A stretch of DNA of 64,000 bases. Origin: Pseudomonas atagonensis (lineage in GTDB: Bacteria; Pseudomonadota; Gammaproteobacteria; Pseudomonadales; Pseudomonadaceae). Shown here piece by piece: positions 49,923 through 57,607 of the stretch. Both the position numbers and the translations under genes were made by a program. The stretch spans positions 19,177 through 83,176 of the forward strand of contig NZ_VXCA01000036.1 of assembly GCF_011369485.1 (NCBI RefSeq). Direction: 5' to 3'. Each line of letters starts with the position of its first letter. Position 1 is the first letter of the stretch. The notes beneath the pieces were generated by a model. The model saw nothing but the letters and a program-made list of their open reading frames with translations, was not told where the DNA came from and searched no databases.

Positions 49923-50639
49923 TCAAACAACATCAACACTTACGTGAATCGCATCATGCCGCCAAAACTCCAGATCACAATCAATCAACCGCCCAGACTG
50001 ATCATAATTGACCCGAGCAATCCGTAACCCCGGACTCCCCACCGAAACCCGTAAAGCCGCCGCCGCATCCACCGATAAAGACGTCGGAACAATCTCGAAC
50101 CGCACCCGCCCATAGTGCAAATCGTAATGCCGCGCATACAACTCGGTAATCGACTGATTCAAATCAAACTCCAGAATCCCCGGAAAAAACTGCGGATTCA
50201 GATAGTGCTCCACATACAACACCAACCGCCCATCGATCCGCCGCGACCGGCAAATCTGAATCACGCTCGATAACGCTGGCAATTGCAGCCAGGCACACAC
50301 CGCCGCCGACGCCGGCTGCAACCGCGCCGAAATCACCTCGGTCGAAGGCACACGCCCCTGCGCGCTGACCATCGCGTGAAAGTGACTGCGCTGCATCAGG
50401 TTATAAGCCAGACGCGGCGGTGAAACGAACCAGCCGCGTCGCTCCTCGCGATAAATCTGCCCCTGCGCCTCGAGTTGCAACAACGCCTCACGCACCGTGA
50501 TTCGCGTCGTGCCAAACAACTCACTGAGCTTGCGCTCGGCCGGCAATTTGCTCCCGGGCGCCAACAAACCGTGGTCGAGTTGCTCCTGCAGGATCTGGCC
50601 AATGGCTGTCACCGCTTTTGTAGCCTCATCGCGCATCAA
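49923..50639 (-). CDS. GntR/UTRA (HutC-type) regulator, PhnF-like
   Basis: This 238-residue regulator has an N-terminal GntR winged helix (KLPAERKLSELFGTTRITVREALLQLEAQGQIYREERRGWFV). A C-terminal UTRA ligand domain (about 80-235) follows, with LVLYVEHYLNPQFFPGI and ARVNYDQSGRLIDCDLEFWRHDAI. The ending resembles PhnF-type proteins. A TGGACTAGACCA operator lies 12 bp before its start, so it is likely autoregulated and controls the divergent ABC operon. The ligand is not known from sequence. Confidence 0.85.
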   Translation of the reverse strand: MMRDEATKAVTAIGQILQEQLDHGLLAPGSKLPAERKLSELFGTTRITVREALLQLEAQGQIYREERRGWFVSPPRLAYNLMQRSHFHAMVSAQGRVPSTEVISARLQPASAAVCAWLQLPALSSVIQICRSRRIDGRLVLYVEHYLNPQFFPGILEFDLNQSITELYARHYDLHYGRVRFEIVPTSLSVDAAAALRVSVGSPGLRIARVNYDQSGRLIDCDLEFWRHDAIHVSVDVV

Positions 50640-50650
50640 CGTTACCTATC

Positions 50651-50662
50651 TGGACTAGACCA
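50651..50662. promoter_or_regulatory. GntR (PhnF-like) operator 1
   Basis: TGGACTAGACCA is an inverted repeat differing by one base from TGGTCTAGACCA. It resembles the TGGTATAGACCA sites known for PhnF. It lies 12 bp upstream of the regulator start. Confidence 0.65.
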
Positions 50663-50930
50663 GCACTGTTTCGGGGCAGAAAACGAACGGCAATCGTGCC
50701 GTTTGCGTGTGTTGCAAGCCTAGGCAGTGCAGATGACCGAGAGATGACAAAACTACCGAACGGTCGTCCTCACGACTTGCAATACATCGGCCAAGTCCCT
50801 TGCCCGCCGGGGCTTTGAGCATGGTCTACGCTTAGCGGGCAGCGGTCGAAACCGGGCAAATAAAAGGCCCGCCAGACGACCACCGACATCAAAGTGTCAT
50901 CCAGCCCCCTTAAATTGGCTCAGGTATTGC

Positions 50931-50942
50931 TGACCTAGACCA
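50931..50942. promoter_or_regulatory. GntR (PhnF-like) operator 2
   Basis: TGACCTAGACCA is a diverged copy of operator 1, 47 bp upstream of the substrate-binding-protein start and well placed to block its promoter. The rest of the 349-bp divergent region holds no gene. Confidence 0.6.
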
Positions 50943-50988
50943 ACACAAACCGCAATCGCAGCGTTGAACACGACCAAGGAGCTTCGGA

Positions 50989-52056
50989 ATGAAACAGCTT
51001 TTCCTGGCAACACTGTTAGGCTCGACCATTGCAATGTGCACCGCCGCGATGGCGGCAGACACCGATCTGAAAACCCTCGAAGCCGCTGCGAAAGCGGAAG
51101 GCGCTGTCAACAGCGTCGGCATGCCCGATGACTGGGCCAACTGGAAAGGCACCTGGGAAGACCTGGCCAAGACCTACGGCCTGAAACACATCGACACCGA
51201 CATGAGCTCGGCCCAGGAAATCGCCAAGTTCGCTGCCGAAAAAGACAACGCCAGCGCCGACATCGGCGACGTCGGTGCAGCCTTCGGCCCGATCGCGGTC
51301 AAGCAAGGCGTGGTGCAACCGTACAAGCCAAGCACTTGGGATCAGATTCCGGCCTGGGCCAAGGACAAGGACGGCAACTGGGCACTGGCCTACACCGGCA
51401 CCATCGCCTTCATCGTCAACAAAAAACTGCTGCACGGCTCCGAAGTACCGACCAAATGGGCCGACCTCAAGGGCGGCAAATACAAGGTCTCAATCGGTGA
51501 CGTAAGCACCGCCGCGCAAGCCGCCAACGGCGTACTCGCCGCTGCACTGGCCAACGGTGGCGACGAGAAAAACCTCCAGCCTGCCCTGTTGCTCTTCGCT
51601 GACATCGCCAAACAGGGTCGCCTGTCGATGGCCAACCCGACCATCGCCACTATGGAAAAAGGCGAAATCGAAGTCGGCGTGGTCTGGGACTTCAACGGCC
51701 TGAGCTACAAGGCCAAGATGGCCAACCCGGATGACTACGTGGTGCTGATCCCGTCCGACGGTTCGGTGATTTCCGGCTACACCACGATCATCAACAAGTA
51801 CGCGAAAAACCCTAACGCCGCCAAGCTGACCCGCGAATACATCTTCAGCGACGCCGGCCAGACCAACCTCGCCCGCGGTAACGCCCGTCCGATCCGCGCC
51901 GAGCACCTGCAACTGCCGGAAGATGTGAAAGCCAAGCTGCTGCCGAACGAGCAGTACAAAAAGGTCACGCCGATCAAAGACGCCGATGCATGGGAAAAAA
52001 CCTCCAAGGCTCTGCCGCAGAAGTGGAACGAAGAAGTCATCGTCGAGATGAAATAA
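50989..52056 (+). CDS. ABC transporter periplasmic substrate-binding protein
   Basis: This 355-residue protein has a signal peptide MKQLFLATLLGSTIAMCTAAMA. It belongs to the iron/2-aminoethylphosphonate-type cluster of extracellular solute-binding proteins (DLKTLEAAAKAEGAVNSVGMPDDWANWKGTW ... ADIGDVGAAFGPIAVKQGVVQPYKP). The ligand-binding core includes SADIGD and the later GEIEVGVVWDFNGL. AAGGAGCTTCGG is the ribosome-binding site. It leads an operon with two permeases, an ATPase, a phosphodiesterase-like enzyme and a HAD phosphatase. Confidence 0.88.
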   Translation: MKQLFLATLLGSTIAMCTAAMAADTDLKTLEAAAKAEGAVNSVGMPDDWANWKGTWEDLAKTYGLKHIDTDMSSAQEIAKFAAEKDNASADIGDVGAAFGPIAVKQGVVQPYKPSTWDQIPAWAKDKDGNWALAYTGTIAFIVNKKLLHGSEVPTKWADLKGGKYKVSIGDVSTAAQAANGVLAAALANGGDEKNLQPALLLFADIAKQGRLSMANPTIATMEKGEIEVGVVWDFNGLSYKAKMANPDDYVVLIPSDGSVISGYTTIINKYAKNPNAAKLTREYIFSDAGQTNLARGNARPIRAEHLQLPEDVKAKLLPNEQYKKVTPIKDADAWEKTSKALPQKWNEEVIVEMK

Positions 52057-52092
52057 AGCGGCTGGTCACCCTTTTGTGATCTGTTGAAGATC

Positions 52093-52193
52093 CAAATGTG
52101 GGAGCGGGCTTGCTCGCGAATGCGGTGAATCAGTCAAAAAATTATTGACTGACACTCCGCTTTCGCGAGCAAGCCCGCTCCCACAGGGGGATC
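52093..52193. repeat. REP inverted pair in the operon
   Basis: AATGTGGGAGCGGGCTTGCTCGCGAA and its inverse TTCGCGAGCAAGCCCGCTCCCACA lie between the binding-protein gene and the phosphodiesterase gene. Such a hairpin can raise upstream mRNA stability and so the binding-protein level. Confidence 0.85.
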
Positions 52194-52237
52194 CAGGTTG
52201 AATCCGAAATTTATTGTTTCGCGGAGTTTTTGCCCCT

Positions 52238-53044
52238 ATGAAGCACAACGTCATCCTTGTCGTGCTCGACGGCCTCAATTTTGAAGTCGCGCGTCACGCC
52301 ATGGGGCATCTGCAGGCTTACGTTGGCGCAGGACGCGCCACGCTCTACCAGTTGGAGTGCGAGTTGCCGGCCCTGTCCCGACCGCTTTACGAATGCATCC
52401 TCACGGGCGTACCGCCGATCGACAGCGGCATCGTTCACAACAACGTCTCGCGCCTGTCCAACCAGCGCAGCATCTATCACTACGCCCGCGATGCCGGTCT
52501 GAAAACCGCCGCCGCGGCGTATCACTGGGTCAGCGAGTTGTACAACCGTTCGCCGTTCGTGGCCGCCCGTGATCGCCACACCGATGATCCGTCGCTGCCG
52601 ATCCAGCACGGGCATTTCTACTGGAACGATCACTATCCGGATTCGCACCTGTTCGCCGACGCCGAAAACCTGCGCCTGCGCCATGCGCCGAACTTCCTTT
52701 TGATCCACCCGATGAACATCGACGACGCCGGCCACAAGCATGGCCTCGACACTCCGCAATACCGCAACAGCGCGCGCTCTGCCGACATCATCCTCGCTGA
52801 TTACCTGCAAACCTGGCTCGACGCCGGTTACCAGATGCTGGTGACCGCCGACCACGGCATGAACAACGACCGCTCGCACAACGGTCTGCTGCCGGAAGAA
52901 CGTCAGGTGCCGTTGTTCGTCCTCGGTGACGCCTTCAGCCTCGACGCAAACGCAGCACCGAAACAGACGGAAATCTGCGGCACGGTCTGCGAACTGCTCG
53001 GCGTGCCCCACGACAAACCTGTGTGCCGGGAGTTGCTCAAGTGA
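52238..53044 (+). CDS. Alkaline-phosphatase-superfamily phosphodiesterase/phosphonoacetate-hydrolase-like enzyme
   Basis: This 268-residue enzyme has metal-binding segments typical of the nucleotide pyrophosphatase/phosphodiesterase group: VVLDGLNFEV (first Asp), LIHPMNIDDAGHKHG (Asp-x-x-x-His) and VTADHGMNND (Asp-His). A nucleophile Ser/Thr candidate is in PALSRPLYECILTG. ATG 52238 with CGGAGTTTT upstream is preferred. It has no signal peptide, so it acts in the cytoplasm on an imported substrate. It overlaps the permease gene by 4 nt. Confidence 0.8.
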   Translation: MKHNVILVVLDGLNFEVARHAMGHLQAYVGAGRATLYQLECELPALSRPLYECILTGVPPIDSGIVHNNVSRLSNQRSIYHYARDAGLKTAAAAYHWVSELYNRSPFVAARDRHTDDPSLPIQHGHFYWNDHYPDSHLFADAENLRLRHAPNFLLIHPMNIDDAGHKHGLDTPQYRNSARSADIILADYLQTWLDAGYQMLVTADHGMNNDRSHNGLLPEERQVPLFVLGDAFSLDANAAPKQTEICGTVCELLGVPHDKPVCRELLK

Positions 53045-53886
53045 ATGCCATGACTCGCGGCAAATGGCTGGCAGCCCTGTGCCTGGTGCCCTTCGCCCTG
53101 TTCTTTATCGTCTTCGAAATCGCCCCGCTGATCTGGGTGATGATCAACAGCCTGCAATCGGAAGAGTTCGGCTGGGGCATTGAAAATTTCACCAAGATCT
53201 TCAGCTCGAAGTTCTACCTGCAGGCGATCCAGTACAGCCTCGAAATCAGTTTCTGGTCGAGTGTCTTCGGCATCATCATCGCGGTGCTCGGTGCCTATTC
53301 GCTGCGTCGGGTCGACTCGAAACTGCGCAACTTCGTCAACGCCTTCGCCAACATGACCAGCAACTTTGCCGGCGTGCCCCTGGCTTTCGCGTTCATCATC
53401 CTGCTCGGTTTCAACGGCAGCTTCACCATCATGCTCAAGCAGGCCGGGATCATTCAGGACTTCAACCTGTACTCGAAAACCGGCCTGATCATTCTCTACA
53501 CCTACTTCCAGATTCCGCTCGGCGTGTTGCTGCTCTACCCGGCCTTCGATGCCTTGCGTGAAGACTGGCGCGAGTCCGCCGCGTTGCTCGGGGCCAGTGG
53601 CTGGCAGTTCTGGCGACACATCGGCCTGCCGGTACTGACTCCGGCGCTGCTCGGCACTTTCGTGATCCTGCTGGCCAACGCCCTCGGCGCTTACGCCACG
53701 GTGTACGCGTTGACCACCGGCAACTTCAACGTGCTGCCGATCCGCATTGCGGCGATGGTTTCCGGGGACATTTCTCTCGATCCGAACCTGGCCAGCGCCC
53801 TGGCCGTGGTGCTGGTAGCGCTGATGACCATCGTCACCGTCGTGCATCAACTGCTGTTGAAGAGGAGCTACCATGTCTCGCGCTGA
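53041..53886 (+). CDS. ABC transporter permease 1
   Basis: This 281-residue inner-membrane permease has about six helices and the EAA-loop (ALREDWRESAALLGASGWQFWRHIGLPVL). The GTG at 53041 gives a GTGA overlap with the upstream enzyme gene; ATG 53050 is the alternative. It pairs with permease 2, whose start overlaps by 14 nt. It resembles the permeases of 2-aminoethylphosphonate or iron importers. Confidence 0.87.
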   Translation: MNAMTRGKWLAALCLVPFALFFIVFEIAPLIWVMINSLQSEEFGWGIENFTKIFSSKFYLQAIQYSLEISFWSSVFGIIIAVLGAYSLRRVDSKLRNFVNAFANMTSNFAGVPLAFAFIILLGFNGSFTIMLKQAGIIQDFNLYSKTGLIILYTYFQIPLGVLLLYPAFDALREDWRESAALLGASGWQFWRHIGLPVLTPALLGTFVILLANALGAYATVYALTTGNFNVLPIRIAAMVSGDISLDPNLASALAVVLVALMTIVTVVHQLLLKRSYHVSR

Positions 53887-54673
53887 ATCCGGCCCGGCCG
53901 GCGTCTACCACCGCGTCGTGGTCTATCTGTTGTTCGCAATCCTCTTGCTGCCACTGGCTGGCACGCTGGTTTATTCGATCGCCAGCAGTTGGTCGGCGAC
54001 CATTCTGCCGAGCGGCTTCACCTTCAAGTGGTACGTCCAGCTGTGGAGCGACCCGCGCTTCCTCCACGCCTTCGGCCAGTCGCTGCTCGTCTGCGTCGGC
54101 GCGCTGGTGCTGTCGGTGGTGCTGATCCTGCCGCTGCTGTTCGTGGTGCATTACCACTTCCCGAAACTCGATGCGCTGATGAACATCCTGATCCTGCTGC
54201 CCTTTGCGGTGCCGCCGGTGGTGTCTTCGGTGGGCCTGCTGCAACTGTACGGTTCCGGGCCGATGGCGATGGTCGGTACGCCGTGGATTCTGATCGGTTG
54301 CTACTTCACCGTGGCGCTGCCATTCATGTACCGGGCGATCACCAACAACCTGCAAGCGATCAACCTGCGCGACCTGATGGACGCTGCGCAACTGCTCGGC
54401 GCCAGCACCTTTCAAGCGGCGTATCTGGTGGTACTGCCGAACCTGCGAAAAGGCCTGATGGTCGCGTTGCTGCTGTCATTCTCGTTCCTGTTCGGTGAGT
54501 TCGTGTTTGCCAACATCCTCGTCGGCACCCGCTACGAAACCCTGCAGGTTTATCTGAACAACATGCGCAACAGCAGCGGCCACTTCACCAGCGCCCTGGT
54601 TATTTCGTACTTCTTTTTCGTGCTGGTCCTGACCTGGATCGCCAACATCTTGAACAAGGACAAAAGCGAATGA
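53873..54673 (+). CDS. ABC transporter permease 2
   Basis: This 266-residue permease has six hydrophobic segments and the EAA-loop (LRDLMDAAQLLGASTFQAAYLVVLPNLRKGL). The start overlaps permease 1 and the end overlaps the ATPase gene by 4 nt (ATGA). It forms the heterodimeric channel with permease 1. Confidence 0.87.
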   Translation: MSRAESGPAGVYHRVVVYLLFAILLLPLAGTLVYSIASSWSATILPSGFTFKWYVQLWSDPRFLHAFGQSLLVCVGALVLSVVLILPLLFVVHYHFPKLDALMNILILLPFAVPPVVSSVGLLQLYGSGPMAMVGTPWILIGCYFTVALPFMYRAITNNLQAINLRDLMDAAQLLGASTFQAAYLVVLPNLRKGLMVALLLSFSFLFGEFVFANILVGTRYETLQVYLNNMRNSSGHFTSALVISYFFFVLVLTWIANILNKDKSE

Positions 54674-55659
54674 GCTATGTCAGCGTCCAACACCTGCAGA
54701 AAAACTACGCGGGCACCACGGTGTTCAGCGACATCAACTGCGAAATCAACAAGGGCGAGTTCGTCACCCTGCTCGGCCCTTCCGGATGCGGCAAGTCCAC
54801 GCTGTTGCGCTGCATTGCCGGCCTGACGCCGGTGGATGGCGGCAAGATTCTGCTGGACGGCGTCGATATCGTGCCGTTGAGTCCGCAGAAGCGCGGGATC
54901 GGCATGGTGTTTCAAAGCTACGCACTGTTCCCCAACATGACCGTCGAACAGAACGTTGCTTTCGGCTTGCGCATGCAAAAGGTCAATGCCGACGACAGCC
55001 ATAAGCGCGTTGGCGAAGTGTTGAAACTGGTTGAACTGCACGACTTTGCCAGCCGCTATCCGCATCAGCTCTCGGGTGGTCAATGCCAACGTGTCGCTCT
55101 CGCCCGCTCACTGGTGACCCGCCCTCGCTTGTTGTTGCTGGACGAGCCGCTGTCGGCGCTGGATGCGCGCATTCGTAAACATCTGCGCGAACAGATACGT
55201 CAGATCCAGCGCGAATTGGGCTTGACGACGATATTTGTCACTCACGATCAGGAAGAAGCACTGACGATGTCTGATCGCATTTTCCTGATGAATCAGGGAA
55301 AAATCGTGCAAAGCGGCGACGCCGAAACCCTGTACACGGCACCAGTCGATGTGTTCGCTGCCGGGTTCATCGGCAACTACAACCTGCTCGATGCCGACAG
55401 TGCCTCGAAGCTGTTGCAACGCCCGATCAACCACCGCATCGCCATTCGCCCGGAAGCCATTGAACTGAGCCTGAACGGTGAACTTGATGCACAGATTCGC
55501 AGCCACAGCCTGCTCGGCAACGTCATCCGTTATCGCGTCGAGGCGCGTGGTGTCGAACTGGTGGTCGATGTGCTAAACCGCTCGGCCGCCGATCTGCACC
55601 CCGATGGTCAGCGTCTGGCACTTTCCATCGATCCGACGGCCTTGTGTGAGGTAGCCTGA
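54670..55659 (+). CDS. ABC transporter ATP-binding protein
   Basis: This 329-residue ATPase has Walker A GPSGCGKST (about 37-45), Q-loop VFQSYALFP, signature LSGGQ, Walker B LLLLDEPLSALD and H-loop VTHDQEEA. The C-terminal 90 residues form a regulatory TOBE-like domain (IAIRPEAIEL). This architecture is shared with Fe, phosphonate, polyamine and sulphate importers, so the substrate comes from context, not this protein. Confidence 0.92.
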   Translation: MSYVSVQHLQKNYAGTTVFSDINCEINKGEFVTLLGPSGCGKSTLLRCIAGLTPVDGGKILLDGVDIVPLSPQKRGIGMVFQSYALFPNMTVEQNVAFGLRMQKVNADDSHKRVGEVLKLVELHDFASRYPHQLSGGQCQRVALARSLVTRPRLLLLDEPLSALDARIRKHLREQIRQIQRELGLTTIFVTHDQEEALTMSDRIFLMNQGKIVQSGDAETLYTAPVDVFAAGFIGNYNLLDADSASKLLQRPINHRIAIRPEAIELSLNGELDAQIRSHSLLGNVIRYRVEARGVELVVDVLNRSAADLHPDGQRLALSIDPTALCEVA

Positions 55660-55693
55660 TGACTTTGCTGGTAACGAAGAAGGAACTGCACTG

Positions 55694-56347
55694 ATGGCCT
55701 TGGCAATTTTTGATCTGGACGAAACCCTGATCCACGGCGACTGCGCCACGCTCTGGAGTGAGCAGATGGGACGTCTGGGCTGGGTCGACCCCGAGTCGTT
55801 CATGCGCAAGAACAACGAACTGATGGACGCTTACAGCCATGGCAAATTGCGCATGGAAGACTACATGGAGTTCAGCCTCGAGCCGCTGATCGGGCGTACG
55901 CCCGAAGAGGTCGAGCACCTCGTCGGCCCGTGGGTCGAGGACTTCATCGAGCCGATCATCTTCAGCGACGCGACCAAAACCATCGCCGCCCACCGCAAGG
56001 CCGGCGACCGGATTCTGGTGATCTCGGCGTCGGGCACCCACCTGGTCAAACCGATTGCCGATCGATTGGGCATCGACGAGGTTCTGGGCATCGAACTTGA
56101 AGTCGCGCATGGCGTGTACAGCGGCCACACCGTGGGCACCCTGACCTATCGCGAAGGCAAGATTACCCGGTTGCTGGAATGGCTGGACGCCGAGGAAGAA
56201 AATCTGGAAGGCGCGAGTTTCTATTCCGACTCACGCAATGATTTGCCGCTGCTGCTGAAAGTCGATTTCCCGCATGTGGTCAATCCGGATCCGGTTTTGC
56301 TGGAGCACGCCGAAAAGGCCGGCTGGCCGATCCACAACTGGAAGTAA
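55694..56347 (+). CDS. HAD-IB family phosphatase
   Basis: This 217-residue HAD enzyme of the SerB/IB group has motif I FDLDETLIHGDC, motif II ISASGTHLV, a lysine in REGKITRL and motif IV YSDSRNDLPLL. The cap domain lies between about 15 and 90. It follows the ABC genes by 34 bp and probably dephosphorylates a product of the operon. Alternatively it could be a phosphoserine-phosphatase-like enzyme recruited for a separate role. Confidence 0.85.
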   Translation: MALAIFDLDETLIHGDCATLWSEQMGRLGWVDPESFMRKNNELMDAYSHGKLRMEDYMEFSLEPLIGRTPEEVEHLVGPWVEDFIEPIIFSDATKTIAAHRKAGDRILVISASGTHLVKPIADRLGIDEVLGIELEVAHGVYSGHTVGTLTYREGKITRLLEWLDAEEENLEGASFYSDSRNDLPLLLKVDFPHVVNPDPVLLEHAEKAGWPIHNWK

Positions 56348-56357
56348 CCAAAGATCC

Positions 56358-56452
56358 AAATGTGGGAGCGGGTCTGCTCGCGAAGGCGTCTGGTCAGTCA
56401 GCATTACTGGTGAATGAACAACCGCATTCGCGAGCAAGCCCGCTCCCACTGA
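56358..56452. repeat. REP inverted pair
   Basis: AATGTGGGAGCGGGTCTGCTCGCGAA and its inverse TTCGCGAGCAAGCCCGCTCCCACT flank about 45 bp between convergent genes. Confidence 0.85.
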
Positions 56453-56463
56453 AGGGTGGTGTT

Positions 56464-57426
56464 TCAGTTCAGGCTGTCGTCAATCACCAGCACCAGTTTC
56501 CCTGCCACGGTATTGCTCGCCAGTTCAGCAAACGCCGCTTCGGCATCTTTCACCGCAAATGCCTTGGCCAACTGCGGCTTCAACCGCCCTTCGGCAAACA
56601 GCGGCCAAACGTGCTGGCTGAGGTCGCTGAACAGATTCGCCTTGAACTGATCGTCGCGACTGCGCAGCGTCGAGCCCAGCAGTTGCACACGCTTGGCCAG
56701 CACTTGCGCCAGGTCGAGTTTCGCCTCGCGTCCGCCCATCAGACCAATCAGCACCCAACGTCCGTCCAGCGCCATCAACTTGAGATTCAGCGCCGAATAA
56801 TTGCCGCCGACCGGATCGAGGATCACATCGAAAGGCCCGAGGTCGCGCAGGCTTTCCAGATCATCCGTGCGTACCACCCCGCCCTGGGCGCCCAGCGCTT
56901 CGCAGTAAGACAATCGCTCGGCGGAGCCAACGCTGACCCAACACGGATTGCCGAACGCCTTGCACAACTGAATGGCGGCTGAACCGATTCCACTTGCTCC
57001 CGCGTGCAAGAGAACTTTCTCACCCGGTTTGAGCGCAGCGAGTTGAAACACATTCAGCCAGACCGTTGCATAAACCTCGGGTAATGCCGCAGCCTCGATC
57101 AGTGACACACCCTCGGGTACCGGCAGCACATGCCGCCCGTCGACGACCACCTCTTCGGCCATCCCGCCCCCGGCCAGCAAGGCGCAGACCCGATCACCGA
57201 CTTGCCACGAACTGCCAGCACCGACCTCACTGATCACCCCGGAACACTCAAGACCGAGCACTTGGCTGACGCCTGGCGGTGGCGGATAAAGCCCTGCTTT
57301 CTGTAATAAATCGGCGCGATTGAGGCCCGATGCCGCCACCCGAATACGAACTTGTCCTACATCGCATGTAGGACTCGGCTCTTCAACCCATGCCACTTGA
57401 CCTTCAACGCCTTGCAATGCCTTCAC
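56464..57426 (-). CDS. Zinc-independent NADPH:quinone oxidoreductase
   Basis: This 320-residue MDR-family protein has an N-terminal GroES-like domain (ASGLNRADLLQKAGLYPPPPG). The nucleotide-binding motif is VLLHAGASGIGSAAIQLCKAFG. There are no zinc-binding cysteines, consistent with the QOR/PIG3 branch. It reduces quinones or enals with NADPH in the cytoplasm. It is divergent from prc across 180 bp that includes a GAGCCCG/CGGGCT hairpin with TTTTT (57452-57480). Confidence 0.88.
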   Translation of the reverse strand: MKALQGVEGQVAWVEEPSPTCDVGQVRIRVAASGLNRADLLQKAGLYPPPPGVSQVLGLECSGVISEVGAGSSWQVGDRVCALLAGGGMAEEVVVDGRHVLPVPEGVSLIEAAALPEVYATVWLNVFQLAALKPGEKVLLHAGASGIGSAAIQLCKAFGNPCWVSVGSAERLSYCEALGAQGGVVRTDDLESLRDLGPFDVILDPVGGNYSALNLKLMALDGRWVLIGLMGGREAKLDLAQVLAKRVQLLGSTLRSRDDQFKANLFSDLSQHVWPLFAEGRLKPQLAKAFAVKDAEAAFAELASNTVAGKLVLVIDDSLN

Positions 57427-57607
57427 AGTGCCTCCATAGTGAGTCTGGACTGAGCCCGAAGCTGTAGCGCCGGGCTTTTTGCATTATGCGACCGGCCCTG
57501 GGGTCTGAACGAAAACTTGCAGTGCGTTTTCGTGCAGAGCGTAGAGGTACCGGCGACTTCAAAGACGGCCTAATATGCGTTATCAATTGTCCCCGCGTCG
57601 AATCAGC

